Origin: CAZAMB01 sp964486335
GTDB lineage: Bacteria; Planctomycetota; Phycisphaerae; UBA1845
Assembly: GCA_964486335.1 (NCBI GenBank)
Contig: CAZAMB010000034.1
Span: 1 to 11,570 of the forward strand
Direction: 5' to 3'
DNA length: 11,570 nucleotides
Of the stretch, positions 1-5,873 are shown piece after piece (position 1 is the stretch's first letter; each line of letters starts with the position of its first letter). The notes below the pieces were generated by a model. The model had not been told where the DNA came from and searched no databases. It saw nothing but the letters and a program-made list of their open reading frames with translations. The translations under genes and the position numbers were made by a program.

Positions 1-1824
1 ACAGTTAGCGATCATCTGCCAATACCTACGAATCGTGTTTTGAGACAGAGCCTAGATTCCGTCTTGAGTTGCTGGGATTCAAAATCCGGGGAGTTTATTC
101 CGGAAATCGGCAGCCAACTCAATATTAGGCCCTTCGAGGGAATCGCCAAGAATCAGAACCCTGCACCAGTCAGGAGTATTCTCGCTTCTGTTCGGAACAG
201 GTGGGGTGCTGTTGCGCTTTACGAACACCCGTATATGGACATGGAGTTCTGGGACAGCCACGCGGGGCTGTACGAGTCGTCGTTCAAACCGTTTGAGATT
301 ACGTGTGGCCGACTTCACTTTTTCTCCACAAAGCACACCCGGTCCCACGGTTCTGAGCCCGAAGGACTTGCGAATCGAATCTGCGACATTTTTCTAACTG
401 GAGTCTCATGGGACGAGGTTCGAGAGACCATCGGGAACGATCTTTGGTATCACGGATTCTGCGTACTGCGCCCAACCTCTTCGTTTGTTGTGAGTCGAAC
501 CGCGCTCCATTTTGATCCTCGACCGATTTCTGAGACCTCAGCGAAGTTGACGGTTCATCAAGTCGAAAAGGACGTTGGCGGACAGCCCATCTTGACCGTC
601 CACCAGAGGACCGAAATTCACTTGCTAAACGCAACTCTATCGCTAAGCACTGCAGAATTTATCCAACAGGATCCGCATGTTGGTCCCTGCGCGACGGCCT
701 CTCTTTGGGTCGCCACGCGTCGAATTGGCGGCGGTGCCCTCGGGACGGCGAGGTTTCCGTTTTCGCAGATCACGCACCAAGCCATCGGTGCAATGAGCGC
801 GGGCAGATTGCTCAATGTTGGATACGATCCAAACGCAGGGGATTCCGGTTTAAGTACATCGCAGATAAAGCAGGCGGTCGCGCAAACCGGGTGGCACGCT
901 TTTGAGGCTAACCCGAGAAGAGTTTCGCGCGATAAGGCACCCGAAGTTCGAGCGAATCATGTCAAGATTGACTCTTTGAGACTGAGACATTCGATGTTTA
1001 CGTTTGTCGATTCCGGGTTGCCTGCGCTAGTTTGTGCCACTGACTTGGAAGACATGTCCGGACATGTCGTGGCCGCAGTTGGGTATCTTCGCCCAGCGAA
1101 AATCAGTCCCCGTAGTTGTTCTATTCCAGATTATTTGGGCCTATCAGAAAAGGACCCCAACCCACGGCACTTTTCAGCAAGCAGCGCTATTCGTGTTTAC
1201 TACGCACACGACGACCGTTACGGCCCTTTCAGCCGAGTTGTTTTTCCGAGCGCCTTTGATTCGTTCGGTGAGGATGGCGCCGATCCAAACTGTCGCCCTG
1301 AATTTCGACTTGGCCGATGTCCGGAGGAGCGGATGAAGCTTGCGCGCATAGTAGTTCCGCTCCCACCGGAGGTACGCAATCGACTTGAAGGTTCGTTTGT
1401 TGATGCGGTCAGACTGTTTGACGAGAAATATCCACAGGAAACGCTGGAGGCCTCAGTTCTCTGGCGATGTGTTCTTGCCGCAGGCGCCGATTTCAAGAGT
1501 AGCCTTGTCAAGAGGAAAGTCCCCCCTGAAATCGCACAATGGTACGCCTCCATTCACTTTCCGAAGTTTGTCTGGGTCTTTGAGGTGATGTTGTTTGAAC
1601 CAAATCTGGAGCGAGTACCTTGGCCATCAGAGATACACGGCGAGTTCCTATATGACGCGACCGTACCATATTACGAAACACACTGCCTCTCAACGCGGGT
1701 TCTCTCAACATTTTGGGACTGTCGAGAAGAGCCCTCGTTGTTGCCGTCTGAAACAACCCAAGTCAAGGCCGTTCTCGCGTTTGAACCCGCAGTCGATAGA
1801 GAGCAAACGAATGGACCCTTTTGA
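1..1824 (+). CDS. Papain/C39-like cysteine peptidase-fold protein (5' end outside window)
   Basis: The reading frame is open from base 1 to the TGA at 1822-1824 and the first possible start (TTG at 40) has no ribosome binding site, so the gene probably begins left of the window. Numbering from that TTG gives 594 residues. No signal peptide or membrane helix is visible. The central part carries a papain-like arrangement: QQDPHVGPCATASLW (Cys217, with Gln209/Gln210 placed as an oxyanion-hole residue), SGHVVAAVGY (His342 before a hydrophobic strand, as in C39-like peptidases) and YYAHDDRYGPFSRV (Asp391/Asp392). The order Cys, His, Asp and their strand contexts fit the fold. The N-terminal ~200 and C-terminal ~160 residues are not recognised. 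It overlaps the next gene by 14 bases, so the two are probably cotranscribed. Codon use is less GC-rich than in downstream genes. The family call rests on motif reading only; the substrate is unknown. Confidence 0.6.
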   Translation, partial: TVSDHLPIPTNRVLRQSLDSVLSCWDSKSGEFIPEIGSQLNIRPFEGIAKNQNPAPVRSILASVRNRWGAVALYEHPYMDMEFWDSHAGLYESSFKPFEITCGRLHFFSTKHTRSHGSEPEGLANRICDIFLTGVSWDEVRETIGNDLWYHGFCVLRPTSSFVVSRTALHFDPRPISETSAKLTVHQVEKDVGGQPILTVHQRTEIHLLNATLSLSTAEFIQQDPHVGPCATASLWVATRRIGGGALGTARFPFSQITHQAIGAMSAGRLLNVGYDPNAGDSGLSTSQIKQAVAQTGWHAFEANPRRVSRDKAPEVRANHVKIDSLRLRHSMFTFVDSGLPALVCATDLEDMSGHVVAAVGYLRPAKISPRSCSIPDYLGLSEKDPNPRHFSASSAIRVYYAHDDRYGPFSRVVFPSAFDSFGEDGADPNCRPEFRLGRCPEERMKLARIVVPLPPEVRNRLEGSFVDAVRLFDEKYPQETLEASVLWRCVLAAGADFKSSLVKRKVPPEIAQWYASIHFPKFVWVFEVMLFEPNLERVPWPSEIHGEFLYDATVPYYETHCLSTRVLSTFWDCREEPSLLPSETTQVKAVLAFEPAVDREQTNGPF

Positions 1825-2137
1825 TGAAGCGTCCTCGCCGCGCGGTGGCACGAACAAAGACGAACGATTCGAATCACTGCAGGTAGATCCGAAAGCGTCG
1901 CCCACAGCGCGGCGTGATTTGATAAAGGCACATTTTCGCCAGCGCGTATTGGCAGTGTTCTATCCGATCCTAACCATCTTTGCAGGCGCGTTAGCATATA
2001 TACTTCTTCCGGACGCCGGGCTTCTCGAGGTCTCGATCGGTCCGCTCACTGTGAAAGGGGCGTTGAGCAGTTGTATCGCTCTTTCTGGTTTCGTGGTCGC
2101 TTTTTGGCTAATTCGCGAGAATTTTAGCAACAAGTGA
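1811..2137 (+). CDS. Small two-helix membrane protein
   Basis: This 108-residue protein starts at the ATG at 1811, inside the last codons of the preceding gene (14-base overlap in another frame). A GAGAG at 1799-1803 lies seven bases upstream and supports this start over any farther upstream in the same frame, where the translation would just shadow the peptidase-like gene. Residues 1-40 are polar and charged. Two hydrophobic stretches follow, about 46-66 (VLAVFYPILTIFAGALAYIL) and 84-101 (ALSSCIALSGFVVAFWLI), joined by a short loop containing LPDAG, with a basic/polar end (IRENFSNK). No family is recognised. The overlap suggests translational coupling and a shared role with the cysteine-peptidase-like protein, for example as membrane partner or target, but that is inference only. 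Confidence 0.7.
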   Translation: MDPFDEASSPRGGTNKDERFESLQVDPKASPTARRDLIKAHFRQRVLAVFYPILTIFAGALAYILLPDAGLLEVSIGPLTVKGALSSCIALSGFVVAFWLIRENFSNK

Positions 2138-2163
2138 CTAATCACCACCAGTATCTTTCGGAT

Positions 2164-2191
2164 TTGCTTCGTCGTCATTCTGTTCGATATT
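2164..2191 (+). promoter_or_regulatory. Weak sigma70-like promoter candidate in the 2138-2345 gap
   Basis: The 208-base gap between the small membrane protein and the hydrolase-fold gene holds TTGCTT (2164-2169) and GATATT (2186-2191) with a 16-base spacer. They match the -35 and -10 consensus at only three and four of six positions. The rest of the gap shows no gene or strong hairpin. The local sequence is AT-rich compared with the coding region after it. Confidence 0.2.
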
Positions 2192-2345
2192 TCTCGTGCA
2201 AACAACATTTCACGGCTGCTCACAACATCGGACAGCAGCGTACGTGCTTTAAGAGTACGATGGCGGGGCAGCGACGCGTCGGCAAGGGCCGAACTGCGGC
2301 GACGCCGGACGTCAATATCAAGCACACCGTGAAGGAGACCACCCC

Positions 2346-3479
2346 ATGCCGCGCACCAGAGGAATCGCGTCGACCAGAATCCTGCTCGCCGCATTGATCG
2401 CCGTCGCGATCCACGCCCAATCGGCCTTCGCCCAAGAGGGAATCTCCGACCCCACCCTTCACAATCTCCGCCATCCGCCCGACACCGTCACCGCGCCGCT
2501 GGGCAAGCTTGGCCGCGTGGACAAGGTCGGCACGGGTCCGGTTCCGATGGTGCTGATTCCCGGCGCGGCCTTCGGCGGCGGCGTCTGGAAGGACTTCATG
2601 GAGCGCAACCGCGACGCCTACACCATGTACGCCGTCACGCCCCCGGGCTACGAAGGCACGCCTCCGCCGCCTTGGTCCGAAGGCGACGACTACAACCAGC
2701 GCGCCTGGACCGACGCCTTCTGCAACGCCGTCGCGAAGCTCATCGCCGACGAAAAACTCGACCGGCCGATCATTGTCGGACATCACATGCTCGGCGATCA
2801 TTACGCTCTCCGCATCGCGCTCGACCATCCCGACAGAGTTCGCGGCGTCGTGGTGGTTTCGGGCACGCCGTCGATGGCCTTCGCCGCGTTCGGCGCCAAC
2901 AAGCCCGGCCAGCCGGTCCAGACCGCCTCGCTGGAGCAGCGCCGCCAGATGGTGCAGTCGATGTGGATCCCGTTCTACCGGACGGTCACGGAAAAAATGT
3001 GGAAAGCCGGTTCGTTTCAGCCGCGCGTGTTCACCCGCGACGCGACGCGCGGCAAAAAACTCTACAACCAGCAGGTGGCCGTGCCGATCCCCACGCAGCT
3101 CCGCTATTTTCTGGAATACATGACGACGGACCTCGATTTGGAACTCGCAAAGCTCAAGACTCCGTTGCTCGTCCTGCTGCCGGAAAAGGAGTGGACGCTC
3201 GATGCCGCCCTCGACGCCTACCGCGAGTCGAACGAGGCGATGTTCGGCGATCGTGAAAACGCGCGAGCCGCATGGACGAACAACCTGACCATGATGTGGG
3301 GCGATGTGACCGAGGGCGTTCGATGGATGTACGACGCGAAGTTCCGCTGGGAGCGGCTGCGCGACGCTCTGCCGAAAATGACGCTGCGGACCATCCCCGA
3401 TTCGGAAATCTTCATCATGGACGACCAGCCCAAGGCTTTCGATCGCGAACTGCGCGACTTCGCCGCCGGACTCAAATAG
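2346..3479 (+). CDS. Exported alpha/beta-hydrolase-fold protein with substituted catalytic triad
   Basis: The 377-residue product starts at the ATG at 2346, eight bases after a clear AAGGAG (2332-2337). Residues 1-29 form a Sec signal peptide (RILLAALIAVAIHAQ, then SAFA before QEG, an A-x-A-type cleavage site). The mature part follows the alpha/beta-hydrolase plan: strand and oxyanion loop MVLIPGAAFGGGVW (68-81), nucleophile-elbow region PIIVGHHMLGDHYALRIALDHPDRV (141-165), late strand TPLLVLLPEKEW (272-283), and a C-terminal IPDSEIFIMDDQPKAF (350-365). Where active members have G-x-Ser-x-G this protein has GHHMLG (His147). The usual acid Asp after the late strand is Glu282. The usual catalytic His before the F-x-x-x-x-x-P-x-x-F segment aligns with Ile355. 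The fold call is firm but hydrolase activity is doubtful; it may be a pseudoenzyme or use another mechanism. The natural substrate is unknown. Confidence 0.8.
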   Translation: MPRTRGIASTRILLAALIAVAIHAQSAFAQEGISDPTLHNLRHPPDTVTAPLGKLGRVDKVGTGPVPMVLIPGAAFGGGVWKDFMERNRDAYTMYAVTPPGYEGTPPPPWSEGDDYNQRAWTDAFCNAVAKLIADEKLDRPIIVGHHMLGDHYALRIALDHPDRVRGVVVVSGTPSMAFAAFGANKPGQPVQTASLEQRRQMVQSMWIPFYRTVTEKMWKAGSFQPRVFTRDATRGKKLYNQQVAVPIPTQLRYFLEYMTTDLDLELAKLKTPLLVLLPEKEWTLDAALDAYRESNEAMFGDRENARAAWTNNLTMMWGDVTEGVRWMYDAKFRWERLRDALPKMTLRTIPDSEIFIMDDQPKAFDRELRDFAAGLK

Positions 3480-3525
3480 GGCGACGATTCCAGTATTGCG
3501 ACCACTAGCGCGGCTAACGTTCAGG

Positions 3526-3556
3526 CGTAGCGAGCCGCGGGCTTCAGCCCGCGCGG
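3526..3556. repeat. Palindromic intergenic repeat, copy 1
   Basis: The element contains GCGGGCTTCAGCCCGC, a perfect GC-rich stem-loop (3536-3543 pairing with 3546-3553). It matches the copy at 5543-5573 at 26 of 31 positions. It also lies inside a larger stretch, 3527-3600, bounded by GTAGCG and its inverse CGCTAC, the same flanks seen around the palindrome at 8427-8490. The rest of the 3480-3726 gap shows no gene. It could also help end transcription of the hydrolase-fold gene, although no U-tract follows. Confidence 0.6.
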
Positions 3557-3726
3557 ACGCACACTGGATTCACGACGCGCGGTCCGGGTCGGAACGCTAC
3601 ACTTGACCGTTCGGTGCTCTGGCGAGCGTTTGACCCCTCTTGTGCTCGCTCAAGGAAGTCACCATCGCAAGGGATGATTTTCCCAAGGCGCGCCGGCTGC
3701 ATCCCGCGCTCCGGTCGGCATGCTTC

Positions 3727-4587
3727 CTACTGCTCGAACGCCGGCGACTGCCCCCAATGGAGCTTGGTGATGAGCTTGTGCCAGCGACCGTAATGCGGGT
3801 TGCGCACGACGTAAAAATCGCTGGGCGATCGGCGAATCGCAACGCGATCGCCGTGGCCGAGCGGATGAGAAACCTGGCCGTCGATGATCACTGTGGTTCC
3901 GGCGTTGACCGCGATGGCCTCGACTTCGATCACCGCGGCGTTGTCGATGACCACGGGCTTGTGCGTGAGCGAGTGGGGATTGAGCGGCGTGAGAATGATG
4001 GCGTCCACATCCGATTGCATGATCGGCCCGCCTGCCGAGAGATTGTGCGCTGTGGATCCGCTCGGCGTGCACACGATGAGTCCGTCGCCGCCCACATCGG
4101 TGAGTTTCTCGCCGTCGATGGAAACGCCGAGTCGGATGAGTCGGAACGGCGGACCGGCCTGCACCACGCAATCGTTGACCGCCGGACTCGAAATCGTCGA
4201 ACCGCCGGCTCGGACAATCTGCACATCGAGCACTGCCCGCCGGCGCACGAGCGCGTCATCGGAGAGCACCTGTTCAAAGTGCGCCTTGAGTTCGGCGAGC
4301 GAAAACTCGGCGAGAAAGCCGAGCTTGCCAACGTTCACCCCAATCAAAGGAATCGGATGGGGCACCAGCGCCCGGGCCACTCCGATCAGCGTTCCGTCCC
4401 CGCCGATGACGATGATCCGATCCACCCGTTCGCGCAGTGCCGGCGCAACGTCGCAATCCATCGAAACCGACACGTTGGCACAACGCTCCGCAGCGAATTC
4501 GCGAAGCTCGTCAAAGGCAGGCTGGGCAGCTCGCTTTTCAGCGTTGCCCAAAAGAAAAACGCGATTCGTATGACGGGATGCACTCAC
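3727..4587 (-). CDS. nadK: NAD kinase
   Basis: NAD kinase (EC 2.7.1.23) phosphorylates NAD to NADP in the cytoplasm using ATP or polyphosphate. The 286-residue length is normal for the bacterial family. Diagnostic motifs are present in order: GGDGT at 62-66 with catalytic Asp64, GVNVGKLGFLAEF at 83-95, NDCVV at 138-142, GGDGLIVCTPSGSTAHNLSAGGPI at 166-189, TPLNPHSLTHKPVV at 200-213 and DGQ at 236-238. The start is a GTG at 4587, preceded on the minus strand by GAAGGG (4595-4600) seven bases away. It is transcribed alone, divergently from the 102-residue protein gene at 5183. The plus-strand frame open across this gene is an Arg/His-rich shadow. Identification is secure. Confidence 0.97.
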   Translation of the reverse strand: MSASRHTNRVFLLGNAEKRAAQPAFDELREFAAERCANVSVSMDCDVAPALRERVDRIIVIGGDGTLIGVARALVPHPIPLIGVNVGKLGFLAEFSLAELKAHFEQVLSDDALVRRRAVLDVQIVRAGGSTISSPAVNDCVVQAGPPFRLIRLGVSIDGEKLTDVGGDGLIVCTPSGSTAHNLSAGGPIMQSDVDAIILTPLNPHSLTHKPVVIDNAAVIEVEAIAVNAGTTVIIDGQVSHPLGHGDRVAIRRSPSDFYVVRNPHYGRWHKLITKLHWGQSPAFEQ

Positions 4588-4907
4588 GTACGGACCCTTC
4601 GAAGAAAATGTATCCTATCCAGAGAAGCGATGCTTGGCGACCGGCGCGATTCGCCCGACCGCCGCGATTCCACGCTTGCACATCAACGCCCGGCGCACTG
4701 ATTCGTTAGGGATTCGCTCCGTCGGGACGCTTCCACTCGCGACAATCCGACGCTCGCACCTACGAAAATGTTGCAACTCAGGCAAGGGCCGACTGCCATC
4801 TGCGATGAGACTCCGCGAATCCTTTGTAATACGCACACAACCGCCAAACAAACTTCAGCTTCCATGGCTGGACGAACCGCGATCAAGCTTCGCGCCCAGC
4901 GTCCGCC
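4588..4907. other. Non-coding region upstream of NAD kinase, nothing definite
   Basis: These 320 bases lie upstream of NAD kinase. Frames on both strands read as low-quality Arg/Ser/Thr-rich translations without ribosome binding sites. They must hold the nadK promoter, but I see no convincing -35/-10 pair; TAGGAT on the minus strand (4613-4618) is the best -10-like hexamer. Confidence 0.4.
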
Positions 4908-4940
4908 AAAAAAAAGAGGCCCGGTGGGGTATACCGGGCC
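4908..4940 (-). terminator. Intrinsic terminator on the minus strand
   Basis: A perfect 8-bp GC-rich stem (4918-4925 with 4933-4940, 7-base loop) is followed on the minus strand by TC and eight T (complement of the A-run 4908-4915). No minus-strand protein gene lies upstream for it to serve: the gene to its right, at 5183, is on the plus strand. It therefore either ends a non-coding RNA or shields NAD kinase from antisense transcription. Confidence 0.65.
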
Positions 4941-5039
4941 TTGGGGGAACCGACCCATGGGGGGACGGGTCGGTAAGTGGACTGTTACTCAGGTCGGCAA
5001 TTTCTCAGATTTTTGCCCACTCGGCAAGAGAAATCCGCC
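4908..5039 (-). ncRNA. Candidate structured small RNA with three stem-loops
   Basis: Three successive stem-loops fill this segment. Reading the minus strand 5' to 3': (a) 5039-4996, a long hairpin in which GGC pairs with GCC, ATTTCTC (5000-5006) pairs with GAGAAAT (5028-5034), and TTGCC (5013-5017) pairs with GGCAA (5023-5027) around a 5-base loop, with a one-sided 6-base bulge (5007-5012); (b) ACCGACCC (4949-4956) pairing with GGGTCGGT (4967-4974); (c) GGCCCGGT (4918-4925) pairing with ACCGGGCC (4933-4940), followed on the minus strand by eight T. No protein-coding frame explains them. The terminal U-tract favours minus-strand transcription ending at about 4908. The 5' end and promoter are not defined, so the boundaries cover only the paired region. 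It matches no RNA family I can name. It could instead be a plus-strand leader of the gene at 5183, but no U-tract or start lies close by. Confidence 0.45.
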
Positions 5040-5182
5040 AAAATATTATTCTTCCCAGACTGCCAGAACTTCCCCGTCTCCTGTATCCCTCTGTTTCGGT
5101 GGCACTTGGCGCCCGACCGGACTACAATCAGCACCGCCTTGCGCGACGCCTTGGTCTCGTCCGGTCGAGTTGGGTTTGGCCC

Positions 5183-5491
5183 ATGCTTCAATGTCAGAAT
5201 TGCGAGTTCTTTCGACAGGAGTCCGACGGTTCGCCGCGACTGACCTGCGACCCATTCATCAACATCAAGGAACCCGAGTGCCTGCTGAAGTGGCAACTCA
5301 TCCAGCTCAACGTCATGGCCCAGTCGCACCAGGCCACGCTCGAAATGTACCAGCGATTCGCCCCGCTTCAGGAAAAGATGTTCAAACACATGGAGCGCGA
5401 AATCGACGATGTCGATGATGCCGATCAGTGGAAGCGCGGTTATGACGATGACGAGGACGACGACGGCGACGAACCACGCTTCGGATCATGA
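5183..5491 (+). CDS. Small four-cysteine protein with acidic tail
   Basis: This 102-residue protein starts at the ATG at 5183, where the translation turns from low-quality sequence into a well-formed protein; only a weak GTTGGG precedes it. It has four cysteines, C4-x2-C7-x14-C22-x10-C33, a spacing compatible with a small zinc-binding knuckle, in the context CQNCEFF, RLTCDPF and IKEPECLLKWQ. Residues about 35-80 look helical (QLIQLNVMAQSHQATLEMYQ, then APLQEKMFKHMEREI), suiting an oligomerising or docking helix. The end (77-97) is strongly acidic. There is no signal peptide or membrane segment, so it is probably cytoplasmic. It resembles conserved hypothetical proteins of planctomycetes as far as I can recall; no function is known to me. 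TACAAT at 5123-5128 is a possible -10 element without a good -35. Confidence 0.8.
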   Translation: MLQCQNCEFFRQESDGSPRLTCDPFINIKEPECLLKWQLIQLNVMAQSHQATLEMYQRFAPLQEKMFKHMEREIDDVDDADQWKRGYDDDEDDDGDEPRFGS

Positions 5492-5501
5492 CGCCGTCAT
5501 G
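5487..5501. repeat. 15-base palindrome over the stop codon
   Basis: CATGACG, one central C, then CGTCATG forms a perfect dyad that includes the TGA stop of the four-cysteine protein (5489-5491). The one-base centre makes a good RNA hairpin unlikely without opening the inner pairs. It may be a binding dyad or chance. Confidence 0.3.
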
Positions 5502-5542
5502 AGTGCCATCGGACCGACACATCGGAGCAGTTTCAACGCAAT

Positions 5543-5573
5543 CGCAGCGAGCCGAGGATTTCAGTCCGCGCGG
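5543..5573. repeat. Palindromic intergenic repeat, copy 2
   Basis: This segment aligns with 3526-3556 at 26 of 31 positions. Both keep AGCGAGCCG at the left and TCAG with CCGCGCGG at the right. The substitutions inside the arms (GGGC to GGAT, GCCC to GTCC) partly preserve pairing as GGAT/GTCC with a G-T pair. It lies between two convergent genes (5183-5491 plus, 5624-5791 minus). Confidence 0.55.
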
Positions 5574-5623
5574 TTTCCCAAATGGGTTGGATGTCCGCCG
5601 GACCCGAATGTACCGAAACCGCT

Positions 5624-5791
5624 TTAGTCGGGATTCAGCGCGTTGGTGATGGCCGTGCTCGCAAGCGAATTGAAGAACGATGTCAGGCTGCTTCGCGCGG
5701 CGGCCCCGGCGTTCAGTTCGCAACCCACGCACAGCAGCGCCGACAAGGAGAGCAACCCCGCAACCAACATTTTCGAACGTATCGAGTTCAT
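5624..5791 (-). CDS. 55-residue lipoprotein
   Basis: The start is the ATG at 5791, nine bases after GGGAG (5801-5805) on the minus strand; the frame stays open farther upstream but has no other such site. Residues 1-23 form a lipoprotein signal: MNSIRSK, hydrophobic MLVAGLLSLSALL, then CVGC, where Cys24 with Gly at -1 is the likely lipidated residue. The -3 position is Cys21 rather than the usual Leu, so the lipobox is imperfect. Glu at +2 would not signal inner-membrane retention in the enterobacterial rule. The mature part is only about 32 residues (ELNAGAAARSSLTSFFNSLA...ALNPD), with a probable short amphipathic helix. It is divergent from mobA across 82 bases. Function unknown. Confidence 0.7.
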   Translation of the reverse strand: MNSIRSKMLVAGLLSLSALLCVGCELNAGAAARSSLTSFFNSLASTAITNALNPD

Positions 5792-5799
5792 TTCGCAAA

Positions 5800-5805
5800 T
5801 CTCCC
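5800..5805 (-). promoter_or_regulatory. Ribosome binding site fixing the lipoprotein start
   Basis: GGGAGA on the minus strand, nine bases before the ATG at 5791. It selects the 55-residue lipoprotein over an 86-residue reading that would place 31 polar residues in front of the signal peptide. Confidence 0.6.
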
Positions 5806-5873
5806 GGAAACCACTGTTGTTATCGGAAATGAATCGGTCGAGGTTGATTCGGCCATGACGCAGTGGTGACAAA

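Noticed and set aside
40..42. TTG as the real start of the left-edge gene
   Set aside because: The frame is open to base 1 and there is no ribosome binding site before it, so the gene most likely starts outside the window.
2220..2828. Minus-strand open frame (202 codons) over the start of the hydrolase-fold gene
   Set aside because: Val/Gly/Arg-rich antisense shadow without motifs; the plus-strand gene has a signal peptide and a strong ribosome binding site.
3640..4701. Plus-strand open frame (353 codons) over NAD kinase
   Set aside because: Low-complexity Arg/His-rich translation opposite a textbook NAD kinase on the minus strand.
5123..5128. TACAAT as -10 of a promoter for the gene at 5183
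   Set aside because: No acceptable -35 hexamer at 16-18 bases (TTGGCG at 5106-5111 is only 11 bases away), so it is mentioned only as a possibility.
4634..5182. Upstream extension of the four-cysteine protein
   Set aside because: The extra 183 codons run through the three hairpins and read as unstructured sequence. The recognisable protein begins at the ATG at 5183.
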